Made by a program: the position numbers and the translations under genes. From the NCBI RefSeq assembly GCF_002000085.1, contig NZ_MUZU01000005.1, positions 1-64,000 of the forward strand: a DNA stretch of 64,000 bases, written 5' to 3'. How positions within the stretch are numbered: position 1 is the stretch's first letter; each line of letters starts with the position of its first letter. This document shows, piece after piece, positions 35,402-48,879 of the stretch. Below the pieces are notes generated by a model that had not been told where the DNA came from, searched no databases, and saw nothing but the letters and a program-made list of their open reading frames with translations. The DNA is from Pseudocolwellia agarivorans (GTDB lineage Bacteria; Pseudomonadota; Gammaproteobacteria; Enterobacterales; Alteromonadaceae).

Positions 35402-35814
35402 TGATCTTACTAAGAAGTTATTCACAGAATTACAAAAATAAAACATGTAATGTGTATAACTCTGTGATTAAGCTATTATTTTCTTATTATTATTCAGTGT
35501 ATATAAATAAAAATTATTCTTCTTGTGGATAACAGCCCCTTTTGATCATAGGTTTAAAGTTAAATGATCCAAGGTTGTAAACAAGCTTTATAGCACCCTA
35601 AGTAATTGAAGATTAATAAATAAAAGTACTTATCAACAGAAAAAAGGATCCTTAATAAGTAATAACAACAAGATCTTTAAAAAGATCTTATATATATTTA
35701 AGAAGATCATACTAAGATCTTTTTCGGTATTTGATCATTCCCCTCCTCTCAAAAACAAGCTAAAATACGCTCCCTAATTTAAAAAGATCATTAATCTAAA
35801 GGTTAAAAAAATTT
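35402..35814. other. oriC: Chromosomal replication origin oriC
   Basis: Noncoding AT-rich stretch between mioC and mnmG, the same position as E. coli oriC. DnaA boxes: TTATTCACA at 35418-35426 (+), TTATACACA at 35451-35459 (-), TTATCCACA at 35524-35532 (-) and TTATCAACA at 35630-35638 (+). Ten GATC Dam sites occur in 413 bp: 35403, 35544, 35566, 35647, 35672, 35684, 35705, 35716, 35733 and 35786. They cluster in a very AT-rich segment (about 35665-35735) with repeated AAGATCT-like 13-mers that probably is the unwinding element. The unwinding assignment is by resemblance to E. coli. Confidence 0.93.
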
Positions 35815-37704
35815 ATGTGGTATCAAGAAACTTATGACGTGATTGTTGTTGGCGGTGGACACGCCGGAACAGAAGCTTGTTTAGCTGCTGCACGTATGGG
35901 TTGTAAGACATTATTGTTAACTCATAATATTGACACTTTAGGGCAAATGTCATGTAACCCAGCAATAGGAGGTATTGGCAAAGGTCATCTTGTAAAAGAA
36001 ATTGATGCTTTAGGCGGATTAATGGCTACTGCAACAGATCATGCTGCAATCCAATTTAGAACTCTAAACGCAAGTAAAGGTCCTGCAGTAAGAGCAACCA
36101 GAGCTCAAGCTGATAGATTATTGTATAAATCTTTTGTTAGAAACGCTTTAGAGAACCACGAAAACTTAACTATTTTTCAACAACCTTGTGACGATCTTAT
36201 TCTAGAAAACGATGTTGTAGTTGGTGTCTCAACACAAATGGGATTAAAGTTTAAAGCTAAATCTGTCGTTTTAACGGTAGGAACATTCTTAGCTGGCCAA
36301 ATACATATTGGTTTAAATAATTATCAAGGCGGCCGTGCTGGTGATCCTGCAAGTGTTAACTTAGCTAAAAGTTTAAGAGACATGCCATTTAGGATCGATC
36401 GTTTAAAAACAGGAACACCTCCTAGACTAGATGCTAGAAGCTTAGACTTTTCAGTGATGCAAGAACAACCAGGTGACGATCCTAGACCCGTATTTTCTTA
36501 TATGGGAAATAGATCTCAACATCCTGAACAAATTTCTTGTTTTATTACACATACAAATATTAAAACACATGACATCATTCGCGGAGGTCTAGATCGCTCT
36601 CCAATGTACACAGGTGTTATTGAAGGTATTGGACCAAGATATTGTCCATCCATTGAAGATAAGATCCATCGTTTTTCTGATAAAGACTCTCATCAAATAT
36701 TTGTTGAACCTGAAGGTTTAACAACACATGAAATTTATCCAAATGGTATTTCAACAAGTTTACCATTTGACGTACAAATGAACTTAGTAAGATCAATTGT
36801 AGGTTTTGAAAATGCTCACATTACAAGACCTGGTTATGCTATAGAATATGACTATTTTGATCCTAGAGATTTAAAACAGACTCTTGAAAGTAAATTTGTT
36901 AACAACTTATATTTTGCTGGCCAAATAAATGGAACAACAGGATATGAAGAAGCTGGTGCTCAAGGTTTAATAGCAGCAACAAATGCAGCAGCACGTGTTC
37001 AAGGCAAAGAAGAACTTATTTTAGGTCGTGATGAAGCATATATGGGGGTACTTATTGATGACTTAGCAACATTAGGTACTAAAGAACCTTACAGAATGTT
37101 TACCTCTCGTGCAGAGTATAGATTATTACTTCGAGAAGATAATGCAGATATTCGCTTAACTGAAAAAGGTTACAAGCTTGGTTTAGTCGACGAAGCTCGT
37201 TGGAAACGTTTTAATGAAAAAATGGAAAATGTAGAACTAGAACGTCAGCGTTTAAAAACTACATGGATCCATAAAGATCATGCAGCAGTAGCTGATATTA
37301 ACCCACTATTAAAAACGCCTATTAGTAGAGAAAATAGCTTAGAAGATTTAATTCGTCGTCCAGAAGTTACTTATGATGATCTAATGAGTATTGAAAGCTT
37401 AGGACCAAAATTACAAGATGTACAAGCTGCAGAACAAGTAGAAATTCAAATAAAATATGCAGGCTATATTGATCGCCAGTTAGAAGAAATATCAAAAAAG
37501 AAAAAACATGAGCTAACTTTGATCCCTCATGATTTCGATTTTTCACAAATATCAGGCTTATCAAATGAAGTCATTGCAAAACTAACAGATACTCGACCAG
37601 AAACTATTGGTAAAGCTTCACGAATTTCAGGTATTACTCCTGCTGCAATTTCGTTATTATTAGTTTATCTAAAAAAGCATGGTTTATTACGTAAATCAGC
37701 TTAA
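35815..37704 (+). CDS. mnmG: tRNA uridine-5-carboxymethylaminomethyl enzyme MnmG (GidA)
   Basis: FAD-dependent partner of MnmE, 629 residues (same as E. coli). It has the FAD loop [39 protein letters not shown] and [14 protein letters not shown], then [19 protein letters not shown]. It is the first gene right of oriC and is followed by rsmG. Confidence 0.99.
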   Translation: MWYQETYDVIVVGGGHAGTEACLAAARMGCKTLLLTHNIDTLGQMSCNPAIGGIGKGHLVKEIDALGGLMATATDHAAIQFRTLNASKGPAVRATRAQADRLLYKSFVRNALENHENLTIFQQPCDDLILENDVVVGVSTQMGLKFKAKSVVLTVGTFLAGQIHIGLNNYQGGRAGDPASVNLAKSLRDMPFRIDRLKTGTPPRLDARSLDFSVMQEQPGDDPRPVFSYMGNRSQHPEQISCFITHTNIKTHDIIRGGLDRSPMYTGVIEGIGPRYCPSIEDKIHRFSDKDSHQIFVEPEGLTTHEIYPNGISTSLPFDVQMNLVRSIVGFENAHITRPGYAIEYDYFDPRDLKQTLESKFVNNLYFAGQINGTTGYEEAGAQGLIAATNAAARVQGKEELILGRDEAYMGVLIDDLATLGTKEPYRMFTSRAEYRLLLREDNADIRLTEKGYKLGLVDEARWKRFNEKMENVELERQRLKTTWIHKDHAAVADINPLLKTPISRENSLEDLIRRPEVTYDDLMSIESLGPKLQDVQAAEQVEIQIKYAGYIDRQLEEISKKKKHELTLIPHDFDFSQISGLSNEVIAKLTDTRPETIGKASRISGITPAAISLLLVYLKKHGLLRKSA

Positions 37705-37735
37705 TCTTTAATCATATGAGCCAGTAATTTATATA

Positions 37736-38362
37736 ATGTTAACTGATAAACTAAAAACACTAATAAAAGAAGCACAATTACAGCTCACCGATCAACAAGT
37801 AAAATTGCTTATTGATTACGTAGAATTATTAAATAAATGGAATAAAGCTTACAATCTAACCTCTATACGTGATCCACAAGATATGATTATCAAACATATC
37901 ATGGACAGTTTAATGATAGGTCCTTTACTCGATGGTCAACATTTTATAGATGTAGGAACAGGTCCTGGTTTACCAGGTATCCCGTTAGCTATAGCCTATC
38001 CAGATAAAGAGTTTATTTTATTAGATAGTTTAGGCAAACGAATTACCTTTTTAAAACAGGTTACTTATCAATTATCCCTTAAAAACGTAACCGCAATTCA
38101 ATCAAGAGTAGAAAAGTATCAACCTGAAAAGCCATTTGATGGTGTTTTAAGTAGAGCATTTTCTTCACTTAATGATATGGTTACCTGGTGTGATCATTTA
38201 ATATCAAAAGATCATGGAAAATTTCTAGCGCTAAAAGGACAATTTCCAACAGATGAAATTGAAAATTTACCTAGTCACGTAGAAATGATAAAAAGTCATA
38301 CTATAATTGTTCCTCAGTTAAATGCGGAAAGACATTTAATTGAATTAGTTAAAAAACAATAA
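37736..38362 (+). CDS. rsmG: 16S rRNA (guanine-527-N7)-methyltransferase RsmG (GidB)
   Basis: Methylates G527 of 16S rRNA with SAM; loss gives low-level streptomycin resistance in other bacteria. The 208 residues include [20 protein letters not shown], motif [21 protein letters not shown] and [13 protein letters not shown]. It lies 31 bp after mnmG and 30 bp before parA. Confidence 0.98.
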   Translation: MLTDKLKTLIKEAQLQLTDQQVKLLIDYVELLNKWNKAYNLTSIRDPQDMIIKHIMDSLMIGPLLDGQHFIDVGTGPGLPGIPLAIAYPDKEFILLDSLGKRITFLKQVTYQLSLKNVTAIQSRVEKYQPEKPFDGVLSRAFSSLNDMVTWCDHLISKDHGKFLALKGQFPTDEIENLPSHVEMIKSHTIIVPQLNAERHLIELVKKQ

Positions 38363-38392
38363 AATATTGTAACCGAGAAATTCGAGGGATTT

Positions 38393-39187
38393 GTGGGAAA
38401 AATAATTGCAGTAGCGAATCAAAAAGGAGGTGTTGGTAAAACAACAACCTCAGTAAATTTAGCTGCATCCTTGGCTGCTACAAAAAGAAAAGTATTACTT
38501 ATCGACCTTGATCCACAAGGTAATGCATCAATGGCCAGTGGTATTGATAAATATGATGCCCCTGCTACATGTTATGAATTACTGGTTGAAGAAAAACCAT
38601 TTGATGACGTTGTAATAAAAGAAACAACGGGTCTTTATCATTTAATTGCTGCCAATGCTGATGTTACAGCAGTAGAAATTAAATTAATGGAAGTATATTC
38701 AAGAGAACAACGATTAAAAAGAGCATTATCTAAAGTAAAAAATGACTACGAATATATAATAATAGACTGCCCCCCTTCATTAAATATGCTTACAGTTAAT
38801 GCGATGACAGCTGCAGATTCTGTTTTAGTTCCAATGCAATGTGAATATTATGCATTGGAAGGTTTAACGGCACTAATGGATACTATTTCTCAATTGACTT
38901 CTGTCGTTAATGGAAATCTACATATAGAAGGTATTTTGCGTACCATGTATGATCCAAGAAATAGATTAGCCAATGATGTATCAGAACAACTTAAGCGCCA
39001 TTTTGGTGATAAAGTTTATAGAACTGTAATCCCAAGAAATGTCCGTTTAGCTGAAGCACCTAGTTTTGGTTCACCAGCAATGTATTACGATAAATCGTCT
39101 ACAGGTGCTAAAGCATATTTAGCATTAGCTGGCGAAATATTACGTAAAAATGAAAAGAAAGCTAATAAAGAAACCGTCACAAGTTAA
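38393..39187 (+). CDS. parA: Chromosome partitioning ATPase ParA
   Basis: Deviant Walker ATPase (264 residues) that moves ParB-parS complexes over the nucleoid. Motifs are ANQKGGVGKTTTSVNLAASL (deviant Walker A), LLIDLDPQGNASMA, YIIIDCPPSLNMLT and a C-terminal NVRLAEAPSFGSPAM. The start is a GTG at 38393 preceded by GAGGG. It is followed by parB after 15 bp; both parS sites lie in recF on the other side of oriC. Confidence 0.98.
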   Translation: MGKIIAVANQKGGVGKTTTSVNLAASLAATKRKVLLIDLDPQGNASMASGIDKYDAPATCYELLVEEKPFDDVVIKETTGLYHLIAANADVTAVEIKLMEVYSREQRLKRALSKVKNDYEYIIIDCPPSLNMLTVNAMTAADSVLVPMQCEYYALEGLTALMDTISQLTSVVNGNLHIEGILRTMYDPRNRLANDVSEQLKRHFGDKVYRTVIPRNVRLAEAPSFGSPAMYYDKSSTGAKAYLALAGEILRKNEKKANKETVTS

Positions 39188-39202
39188 CATTCAAGGAAAA
39201 GT

Positions 39203-40084
39203 ATGAGTCCAACTAAACGCAGAGGACTAGGCCGTGGTCTAGATGCCCTATTAACACCAGTACCTAAGGACTCAGACACATCTGCTAATCCATCAACAGA
39301 TTCTCAGCAAAGTGAACTACAAAACCTTCCTATAGAGTTGCTAAATACGGGTAAATATCAACCACGCAAAGATATGTCTGATGAAGCGTTAATTGAATTA
39401 TCAAATTCGATTAAATCTCAAGGTATTATTCAACCTATTGTGGTCCGACAAATAGATCATCAAAAATATGAAATTATTGCAGGTGAAAGACGTTGGAGAG
39501 CAGCGCAAATTGCTGGTTTAGAATTAGTGCCTTGTTTAGTTAAAGATGTTCCTGATGAATCTGCAGTTGCTATGGCGTTAATTGAAAATATTCAACGTGA
39601 AGACCTTAATGCCATGGAAGAAGCTATAGCGTTAGAAAGACTTTTAATTGAATTTGAATTAACTCACCAAGAAGTGGCAGACGTTGTTGGAAAATCAAGA
39701 ACAACGGTCAGTAATTTATTACGACTAAATAACTTGAATAGTGAAGTTAAAACTTTTTTAGAACATGGTGATATTGAAATGGGCCATGCACGAGCATTAC
39801 TTGGTCTTTCTGATGATGAACAAACAAGTACAGCAAGAATTGTAGTTGCTAAAGAATTAACAGTAAGAGAAACAGAAGCTCTGATAAAAAAATTACAAGA
39901 GCCTGTAAAAGAAGTTAAAACAAAGGAAATAGACCCAGATACACAATCATTAGAACAAAACTTATCAGAAAAAATAGGTTCACAAGTTTCGATTTCTCAT
40001 AATAAAAAAGGTAAAGGTAAACTTGTAATTTCTTATACCAATTTAGATGAACTTGATGGAATAGTTGCTCGATTTAATACCTAA
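39203..40084 (+). CDS. parB: Chromosome partitioning protein ParB
   Basis: CTP-dependent parS-binding clamp, 293 residues. It begins with RRGLGRGLDALL. The N-terminal nuclease-like/CTP domain contains YQPRKDMSDEALIELSNSIK, AGERRWRAAQIAGL and ENIQREDLNAMEEA. The helix-turn-helix is near THQEVADVVGKSRTTVSNLL, and the C-terminal dimerisation domain ends the protein. Its presumed targets are the two perfect parS sites at 26965 and 27598. Confidence 0.98.
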   Translation: MSPTKRRGLGRGLDALLTPVPKDSDTSANPSTDSQQSELQNLPIELLNTGKYQPRKDMSDEALIELSNSIKSQGIIQPIVVRQIDHQKYEIIAGERRWRAAQIAGLELVPCLVKDVPDESAVAMALIENIQREDLNAMEEAIALERLLIEFELTHQEVADVVGKSRTTVSNLLRLNNLNSEVKTFLEHGDIEMGHARALLGLSDDEQTSTARIVVAKELTVRETEALIKKLQEPVKEVKTKEIDPDTQSLEQNLSEKIGSQVSISHNKKGKGKLVISYTNLDELDGIVARFNT

Positions 40085-40148
40085 AAAATGTATTAAATGG
40101 GTATATAACTATTCACGATAATAAAATTAAAATAATTCGCACAATTTT

Positions 40149-40172
40149 AGGGCTTACATAGCCCTATTTTGT
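40149..40172 (+). terminator. Terminator-like hairpin after parB
   Basis: Stem AGGGCT (40149-40154) / AGCCCT (40160-40165) with loop TACAT, followed by a short T-rich tract ATTTTGTT. It lies between parB and the atp operon; the U-tract is imperfect. Confidence 0.6.
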
Positions 40173-40276
40173 TGCATTAAAAACGCAATTAAGTATACTT
40201 GCGCAGACTTTTTATGTTTAAAGTATTTACTTTAAACATCTGTATGTTTTACGAATATTTTCGTATGGAGCTTTTA

Positions 40277-40669
40277 GTGAATCTCTTTTCAGAAAACGAG
40301 TTAACTAAGCCAGGACTGAAATTAGCGTTTAAACAAATATTCATTAGTTGTATTGTCGTAATGAGTATAACAGTCGGTATATATTTTTTAGGGGATAAAA
40401 CTTCAGCCAAATCAGCGTTAATCGGTGGTTTGATTGGAATAATACCTAATATAATTTTTGCACTTAAAGCATTTAGATATGCAGGTGCAAAATCAGCTAA
40501 AAAAGTAGTTGAGTCCTTTTTTAGTGGTGTAAAAATAAAGATGGTATTAACGGCAATTTTATTTTCACTAGCCTTTAAGTTTTTAGTGATAGAGCCGCTT
40601 CCTTTATTTGGCATGTTTTGTTTAGTAATGGTTATGCCGTTACTACAACCAATTATTAATAAACAATAA
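40277..40669 (+). CDS. atpI: ATP synthase protein I
   Basis: Small membrane protein (about 130 residues) thought to help c-ring assembly. Four hydrophobic segments are visible (IFISCIVVMSITVGIYF, ALIGGLIGIIPNIIFAL, MVLTAILFSLAFKFLVI, LFGMFCLVMVMPLL). I favour GTG at 40277 because GGAG lies six bases upstream; an in-frame ATG at 40265 has no clear ribosome-binding site and a still longer frame (40199) is unlikely. It is the first gene of the atp operon. Confidence 0.88.
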   Translation: MNLFSENELTKPGLKLAFKQIFISCIVVMSITVGIYFLGDKTSAKSALIGGLIGIIPNIIFALKAFRYAGAKSAKKVVESFFSGVKIKMVLTAILFSLAFKFLVIEPLPLFGMFCLVMVMPLLQPIINKQ

Positions 40670-40706
40670 TTGGCATAGTTTTTTTAAACTTTAATCATTA
40701 GGGTAA

Positions 40707-41483
<777 letters not shown>

Positions 41484-41485
41484 CT

Positions 41486-41543
41486 CTTCGGGACTGAGTT
41501 AGAACGACACTAGTCGGGCCGAAGGGTTTAGGGCAGGAAGCCC
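41486..41543 (+). other. Structured atpB-atpE intergenic leader
   Basis: Two hairpins lie in the gap before atpE. CTTCGG-GACT (41486-41495) can pair with AGTC...CCGAAG (41512-41524, with a three-base bulge), and GGGC (41531-41534) with GCCC (41540-41543). It is GC-rich compared with its surroundings. The c subunit is needed in many more copies than a or b, and E. coli has a translational enhancer here, so a role in atpE expression or mRNA processing is plausible. Confidence 0.5.
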
Positions 41544-41583
41544 GTAAAAACAAATTTTTAACTTTAAACTTTAACTTAAATAA

Positions 41584-41817
<234 letters not shown>

Positions 41818-41864
41818 TTTTTTTTAAGTTGTTATTTACGCGAATTAGAATAGGAGATACATAA

Positions 41865-42335
41865 ATGAATCTTAATATGACCTTAGTTGGTGAATTAATC
41901 GCATTTATCGTATTCGTAATTTTTTGTATGAAGTTTGTATGGCCACCAATTATTGGTGCTATAGAAGCGCGTCAAGCGACTATCGCTGACGGACTTGCTG
42001 CTTCAGATCGTGCTGCTAAAGAACTTGAGCTTGCTCAAGAGAAAGCAACAGCACAACTAAGAGAGGCGAAAGCTCAAGCTGCTGACATTATTGAAGCAGC
42101 TAAGAAGCGTGAAACTCAATTAGTAGAAGAAGCTGCAGTTAAAGCCCAAGCTGAGAAAGATAAAATCTTAGCATCAGGTCATGCAGAAATAGAAACAGAA
42201 CGTAATCAAGCAAAAGAAGAACTTCGTCAACAAGTTGCAGTTTTAGCTGTAGCTGGCGCTGAGAAAATTCTTGAACGTTCAATCGATGCCGCAGCACATA
42301 GCGACATTTTAGATAAACTTGTAGCTGAACTTTAA
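41865..42335 (+). CDS. atpF: ATP synthase F0 subunit b
   Basis: Peripheral-stalk subunit, 156 residues (same as E. coli). An N-terminal membrane helix ([20 protein letters not shown]) is followed by a long charged helix (about residues 30-140) that dimerises as a coiled coil, with [16 protein letters not shown]. Confidence 0.97.
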   Translation: MNLNMTLVGELIAFIVFVIFCMKFVWPPIIGAIEARQATIADGLAASDRAAKELELAQEKATAQLREAKAQAADIIEAAKKRETQLVEEAAVKAQAEKDKILASGHAEIETERNQAKEELRQQVAVLAVAGAEKILERSIDAAAHSDILDKLVAEL

Positions 42336-42349
42336 GAGGGATAGAGCTT

Positions 42350-42883
42350 ATGTCTGAATTGACAACCGTCGCTCGTCCCTACGCTAAAGCAGCGTTCGAT
42401 TTTGCTGTTGAAGCAAATGCTATTGATAACTGGTTATCAATGTTAGCATTTGCTGCAGAAGTTTCTGAAAATGAAACAATGACAAACTACCTTAGTGGTG
42501 GTGTGTCTTCTGATCAAGCCGCAGACTTATTTTTAAAAGTTTGTGAAGATCAACTTGATAGCAATGGTCAAAACTTAATAAAAGTAATGGCCGAAAACGA
42601 ACGTTTGTTGGTACTACCACAAGTTCTTATTCAATTTAGTGCATTAAAGGCTGAATATGAAAAAGAAATTACTGTGGATGTAACATCTGCTGTTGAATTA
42701 GTAGCGGATCAAGTAACTACATTAAGTGCCGCGCTTGAAAAGCGTTTGGCTCGAAAAGTAAAGCTCAATTGTATTGTAGACGCGAACGTAGTATCAGGTT
42801 TAATAATTAAAGCTGGTGATACGGTAATAGATGGTTCAGTACGAGGTAAATTGAGCCGCTTAGCAACAACAATGCAATCTTAA
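42350..42883 (+). CDS. atpH: ATP synthase F1 subunit delta
   Basis: Stator subunit linking F1 to subunit b, 177 residues (same as E. coli). Blocks include [20 protein letters not shown] near the N-terminus and [20 protein letters not shown] near the C-terminus. It lies 14 bp after atpF. Confidence 0.97.
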   Translation: MSELTTVARPYAKAAFDFAVEANAIDNWLSMLAFAAEVSENETMTNYLSGGVSSDQAADLFLKVCEDQLDSNGQNLIKVMAENERLLVLPQVLIQFSALKAEYEKEITVDVTSAVELVADQVTTLSAALEKRLARKVKLNCIVDANVVSGLIIKAGDTVIDGSVRGKLSRLATTMQS

Positions 42884-42895
42884 CGGGGACAGAGC

Positions 42896-44437
42896 ATGCA
42901 ACTGAATTCCACTGAAATCGCCGAACTTATCAAAAATCGTATTGAAAAGTTTGACGTAGTTAGTGAAGCTCGTAACGAAGGTACTATCGTTTCTGTAACT
43001 GATGGTATCATTCGTATTCATGGTCTTGCAGATGTAATGCAAGGTGAGATGATCGAACTTCCTGGCAGCCGCTTCGCAATAGCGTTAAACCTAGACCGAG
43101 ATTCGGTAGGTGCGGTAGTTATGGGCCCATATGCGGACCTAGCTGAAGGCGTAAAAGTTAAAAGTACTGGCCGTATTTTGGAAGTACCAGTAGGACGTGG
43201 CTTATTAGGCCGTGTAGTAAACACATTAGGTGAACCAATTGATGGAAAAGGACCTATCGAAAACGATGGCTTCTCTCCTGTTGAAGTAATGGCACCAGGT
43301 GTTATAGAACGTAAATCTGTTGATGAACCTGTACAAACAGGTATTAAATCAATTGATGCAATGATTCCTATTGGTCGTGGTCAACGTGAACTTATCATTG
43401 GTGACCGCCAAATCGGTAAATCAGCGATTGCACTAGATGCAATCATCAACCAGAAAAACACAGGCATTAAGTGTGTTTATGTAGCTATTGGTCAAAAAGC
43501 CTCTACTGTTGCGAACTTAGTTCGTTCTTTAGAAGAGCACGGCGCGTTAGATAATACTATCGTTGTTGTTGCCGGTGCTTCTGAAGCTGCTGCATTACAA
43601 TACTTATCAGCTTACTCTGGTTGTACTATGGGTGAATACTTCCGTGACCGCGGTGAAGATGCGTTAATCGTATATGATGATTTGTCAAAGCAAGCAGTTG
43701 CTTACCGTCAAATTTCATTATTATTACGTCGTCCGCCAGGTCGTGAAGCATACCCTGGTGACGTTTTCTATCTTCACTCTCGCTTATTAGAACGTGCTGC
43801 TCGTGTAAACGAAGCTTACGTTGAGAAATTCACTAACGGTGAAGTTAAAGGCAAAACAGGTTCTTTAACAGCTTTACCAATTATTGAAACTCAAGCGGGT
43901 GATGTATCAGCATTCGTACCAACAAACGTTATTTCAATTACTGATGGTCAGATTTTCTTAGAATCTAACTTATTTAACTCAGGTATTCGTCCTGCTGTTA
44001 ACGCCGGTATCTCTGTATCACGTGTTGGTGGTGCTGCTCAAACGAAAATCATCAAGAAACTTGGTGGTGGTATCCGTTTAGCATTAGCACAATATGCTGA
44101 GTTAGCAGCATTTGCTCAGTTCGCATCTGATTTAGATGACGCGACTCGTGCTCAATTAGAGCATGGACAACGTGTTACTGAGTTGATGAAGCAAAAGCAA
44201 TACAGCCCATTATCAATTGCTGAAACAGCCGTATCATTATTTGCCGCAGAAAAAGGCTATTTAAATGATGTTGCTATTGAAAAAGTTGTTGATTTTGAAG
44301 ATGCACTTCGTTCATACGTGAACAGTGATTACGCTGAGCTTATGGCTACTATCAACGAAAAAGGTGACTATAACAAAGATATCGAAGCTGGTTTAGCTAA
44401 AGCAATTGAAGCTTTTAAAGCTACCCAAACTTGGTAA
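42896..44437 (+). CDS. atpA: ATP synthase F1 subunit alpha
   Basis: Non-catalytic nucleotide-binding subunit, 513 residues (same as E. coli). It has Walker [41 protein letters not shown] and the ATPase signature [17 protein letters not shown], with arginine finger region nearby. Starts 12 bp after atpH. Confidence 0.99.
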   Translation: MQLNSTEIAELIKNRIEKFDVVSEARNEGTIVSVTDGIIRIHGLADVMQGEMIELPGSRFAIALNLDRDSVGAVVMGPYADLAEGVKVKSTGRILEVPVGRGLLGRVVNTLGEPIDGKGPIENDGFSPVEVMAPGVIERKSVDEPVQTGIKSIDAMIPIGRGQRELIIGDRQIGKSAIALDAIINQKNTGIKCVYVAIGQKASTVANLVRSLEEHGALDNTIVVVAGASEAAALQYLSAYSGCTMGEYFRDRGEDALIVYDDLSKQAVAYRQISLLLRRPPGREAYPGDVFYLHSRLLERAARVNEAYVEKFTNGEVKGKTGSLTALPIIETQAGDVSAFVPTNVISITDGQIFLESNLFNSGIRPAVNAGISVSRVGGAAQTKIIKKLGGGIRLALAQYAELAAFAQFASDLDDATRAQLEHGQRVTELMKQKQYSPLSIAETAVSLFAAEKGYLNDVAIEKVVDFEDALRSYVNSDYAELMATINEKGDYNKDIEAGLAKAIEAFKATQTW

Positions 44438-44467
44438 TTTAGTTAACCTTTTCGCGGAGAATTAGTC

Positions 44468-45328
44468 ATGGCTGGTGGTAAAGAGATTAAATCAAAGATC
44501 GGAAGTGTAAAAAATACACAGAAGATCACCAGCGCAATGGAAATGGTTGCAGCTAGTAAAATGCGCAGAGCGCAAGATAGCATGGCTGCATCTCGTCCAT
44601 ACGCTGAAAATATGCGAAATGTGATCGGTCACATCGCGCTTGGTAATTTAGAGTTCAATCATCCTTATATGGTTGAACGCGAAGTTAAGCGCGTAGGTTA
44701 TATCGTTGTATCAACAGACCGTGGTTTGTGTGGTGGTTTGAATATTAATTTATTTAAACAAGTACTTGCTGATGCTGGTAAACAGCAAGCAGCTGGCGCC
44801 GAAGTTGAATTTGCAGTTGTTGGCTCTAAAGCTACTGCATTTTTCAACAATATGGGTGCTAAAATTACTTCACAAATTTCAGGTTTAGGTGACGAACCTT
44901 CACTTACTGATTTAATTGGTAGTGTGAAAGTGATGTTAAATGCCTATGATAATGGTGATATAGATAAGTTGTTTGTTGTGTATAACAAGTTTGTTAATAC
45001 AATGACGCAAAAACCGACAATCGATCAACTTTTACCTTTGCCTAAGTCAGATGATGACGCAATTAAGCATCGCTGGGATTATATATACGAACCAGATGCT
45101 CAAGCTTTGCTTGAACAACTACTTGTTCGTTATACAGAATCTCAAGTATATCAAGGTGTGGTTGAAAACCTCGCATGTGAACAAGCCGCTCGTATGATTG
45201 CAATGAAAGCTGCAACAGATAATGCGGGTGACTTAATTGATGATTTACAATTGGTATATAACAAAGCTCGTCAAGCAAGTATTACTCAAGAATTGGGTGA
45301 AATTTGTGCTGGCGCGGCAGCGGTATAA
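44468..45328 (+). CDS. atpG: ATP synthase F1 subunit gamma
   Basis: Central rotor shaft, 286 residues. The N-terminal coiled-coil helix has [20 protein letters not shown] and ASKMRRAQ. The middle has [11 protein letters not shown] and the C-terminal helix [38 protein letters not shown]. Confidence 0.98.
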   Translation: MAGGKEIKSKIGSVKNTQKITSAMEMVAASKMRRAQDSMAASRPYAENMRNVIGHIALGNLEFNHPYMVEREVKRVGYIVVSTDRGLCGGLNINLFKQVLADAGKQQAAGAEVEFAVVGSKATAFFNNMGAKITSQISGLGDEPSLTDLIGSVKVMLNAYDNGDIDKLFVVYNKFVNTMTQKPTIDQLLPLPKSDDDAIKHRWDYIYEPDAQALLEQLLVRYTESQVYQGVVENLACEQAARMIAMKAATDNAGDLIDDLQLVYNKARQASITQELGEICAGAAAV

Positions 45329-45362
45329 GCAAAGGTTCTTTGTTTATTTTATTAGTAAATAA

Positions 45363-46772
<1,410 letters not shown>

Positions 46773-46839
46773 TGAAGGCTGGCGACTAATTGCTTAAGTA
46801 AACTACTAAGTCTATTTAGTCGCCCATTTGGAGGTCAAC

Positions 46840-47259
46840 ATGGCAATACTTTCTGTAAATCTTAATGTAGTAAGTGCTGAAGAGAGCATATTCTCTGGTA
46901 GCATAGAATCATTACAGATAGCAGGTAGCGAAGGTGAATTAGGTATTATGCCTGGTCACGCACCTTTGCTGACCTCACTAAAACCTGGTATGGCAAGAAT
47001 CGTTAAGAAAGGTGGTGACGAAGAAGTTATTTACCTTTCTGGCGGTATGCTTGAGGTTCAACCAAACAACGTTACAGTGTTAGCAGATGTAGCTATACGT
47101 GGTGATGATTTGGACGAAGAAGCTGCATTACAAGCTAAAGAAAGAGCAGAAAAGCACTTAAATGATCATGGCGGTGACGTCGATTATGCTGAAGCTGCAT
47201 CTGAATTAGCTCGTGCAGTAGCACAATTACGTGTTATCCAAGCTTCAAGTAAAAAATAG
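46840..47259 (+). CDS. atpC: ATP synthase F1 subunit epsilon
   Basis: Regulatory central-stalk subunit of 139 residues. An N-terminal beta-sandwich ([39 protein letters not shown]) is followed by two C-terminal helices that can inhibit ATP hydrolysis. I chose ATG at 46840 after GGAGG; an in-frame TTG at 46828 overlaps that ribosome-binding site. Last gene of the operon. Confidence 0.98.
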   Translation: MAILSVNLNVVSAEESIFSGSIESLQIAGSEGELGIMPGHAPLLTSLKPGMARIVKKGGDEEVIYLSGGMLEVQPNNVTVLADVAIRGDDLDEEAALQAKERAEKHLNDHGGDVDYAEAASELARAVAQLRVIQASSKK

Positions 47260-47290
47260 TTTAAGCTTTAACACTTAGTTTTAGTGATAC

Positions 47291-47331
47291 AAAAAAGCGA
47301 CCTTTACGTTAAGTAAGTGGTCGCTTTTTTT
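47291..47331 (+). terminator. Rho-independent terminator of the atp operon
   Basis: Stem AAAAAAGCGACC (47291-47302) / GGTCGCTTTTTT (47319-47330) with a 16-base loop that can itself pair, ending in T7. Located 31 bp after atpC. Confidence 0.92.
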
Positions 47332-47391
47332 ATGGGAAAATAGTTACAATAGACAAGCAATATATCTTCAATCAGATAATGGAATAAATAA

Positions 47392-48750
47392 ATGTCTCTT
47401 TCAGTCGTAATTTTAGCTGCGGGTAAAGGTACTCGCATGCGTTCATCATTGCCTAAAGTTTTACATCCAATAGCGAATAAACCTATGGTAAATCATGTTA
47501 TTGATTCGGCAAGACAAGTTAATGCTGAAAATACCTATGTAGTTTATGGATTTGGCGGTGATATATTAAAAGATAAAGTAAAGGGTGATGATTTAACCTT
47601 CGTAGAACAAAAAGAGCAATTAGGGACTGGGCATGCAGTTGATATGGCATCACCATTTTTAAAAGATGATGAAGATGTATTAGTACTATACGGCGATGTA
47701 CCACTTACAAAGGTTTCTACCTTAAATAGATTGATTGATGCTAAACCTGAAAACGGTATGTCATTGTTAACGGTTCATTTAGGTAATCCTAATGGTTACG
47801 GTCGTATAATGCGTAATAACAACACCGTTGTTGGTATTGTTGAACAAAAAGATGCTAACACTGAGCAATTATTAATTAATGAGTGTAATACAGGAATTCT
47901 ACTAGCGAATGGTGGTGATTTAAAAAGATGGCTTGCCAACTTATCAAACGATAATGCTCAAGGCGAATATTACCTGACTGATATTATTGCTGCTGCTCAT
48001 CAAGAAGGTAAAAAAATAGCTACAGCGCATCCTGATAGCGAAATAGAAGTAGAAGGTGCAAATAACAGAGTTCAATTAGCATCACTTGAAAGAGCTTTTC
48101 AATATCGTCAAGCAGAAGAATTGATGATTGCAGGTGCAAGTATACTTGATCCTAATCGCATTGATATTCGTGGTGAAGTTACTGTAGGTCAAGAAATTAC
48201 AATTGATGTTAATTGTATTTTTGAGGGGAAAGTAAGCATTGCGGATGGAGCTAAAATAGGTGCAAACTGTATTATCATTGATAGTTGTATTGGTGAAAAT
48301 GCGCTGATAAAGCCTAATTCAATTATTGAAGGCGCAATTATAGGCGCAAATGCTTCTGCAGGTCCTTTTGCTCGTATTCGACCCGGTTCTGAATTAAAAG
48401 AAAATGCCCATATTGGTAATTTTGTTGAAATGAAAAAAACTGTATTAGGTGAAGGATCTAAAGCAGGTCATTTATCTTACTTAGGTGATACTGAAATAGG
48501 TAAAAACTCTAATATAGGTGCAGGCACAATTACCTGTAATTATGATGGTGTTAATAAATTTAAAACCATTATCGGTGACAATGCTTTTATTGGTTCAAAT
48601 GCATCAATCGTAGCGCCTGTGAATATTGGTAATATGGCAACAACGGCGGCAGGTTCAACTATAGTAAAAGATGTGAAGGATGATGAACTAGCCGTTGCTC
48701 GTGGTAAACAACGTAATATAGATGGTTGGCAGCGTCCAGTTAAAAAATAG
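47392..48750 (+). CDS. glmU: Bifunctional N-acetylglucosamine-1-phosphate uridyltransferase / glucosamine-1-phosphate acetyltransferase
   Basis: Last two steps to UDP-GlcNAc for peptidoglycan and LPS. The 452-residue protein has an N-terminal uridyltransferase domain with [20 protein letters not shown] and VLYGDVPL, and a C-terminal left-handed beta-helix acetyltransferase domain (about 250-452) with [27 protein letters not shown] and [14 protein letters not shown]. Upstream-downstream pairing with glmS places two committed steps of the pathway together. Confidence 0.99.
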   Translation: MSLSVVILAAGKGTRMRSSLPKVLHPIANKPMVNHVIDSARQVNAENTYVVYGFGGDILKDKVKGDDLTFVEQKEQLGTGHAVDMASPFLKDDEDVLVLYGDVPLTKVSTLNRLIDAKPENGMSLLTVHLGNPNGYGRIMRNNNTVVGIVEQKDANTEQLLINECNTGILLANGGDLKRWLANLSNDNAQGEYYLTDIIAAAHQEGKKIATAHPDSEIEVEGANNRVQLASLERAFQYRQAEELMIAGASILDPNRIDIRGEVTVGQEITIDVNCIFEGKVSIADGAKIGANCIIIDSCIGENALIKPNSIIEGAIIGANASAGPFARIRPGSELKENAHIGNFVEMKKTVLGEGSKAGHLSYLGDTEIGKNSNIGAGTITCNYDGVNKFKTIIGDNAFIGSNASIVAPVNIGNMATTAAGSTIVKDVKDDELAVARGKQRNIDGWQRPVKK

Positions 48751-48782
48751 AAAGGGGTGATTGATTATTTTACTTTCTATAT

Positions 48783-48815
48783 AAAAAGAGCAATTATACG
48801 GTTGCTCTTTTTTTT
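48783..48815 (+). terminator. Rho-independent terminator after glmU
   Basis: AAAAAGAGCAA (48783-48793) pairs with TTGCTCTTTTT (48802-48812) around a TTATACGG-type loop and runs into T8. It separates glmU from the regulator-glmS unit. Confidence 0.88.
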
Positions 48816-48821
48816 GCTTTA

Positions 48822-48849
48822 TTGATATTGTTTCACTTTAAGGTATAAT
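48822..48849 (+). promoter_or_regulatory. Promoter of the DeoR regulator-glmS unit
   Basis: -35 TTGATA (48822-48827), 16-bp spacer, -10 TATAAT (48844-48849), followed 18 bp later by AGGAG and the TTG start of the regulator gene. It directly follows the glmU terminator. Confidence 0.7.
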
Positions 48850-48879
48850 TCTTTCGGATCGAAACTTAGGAGATGATTT

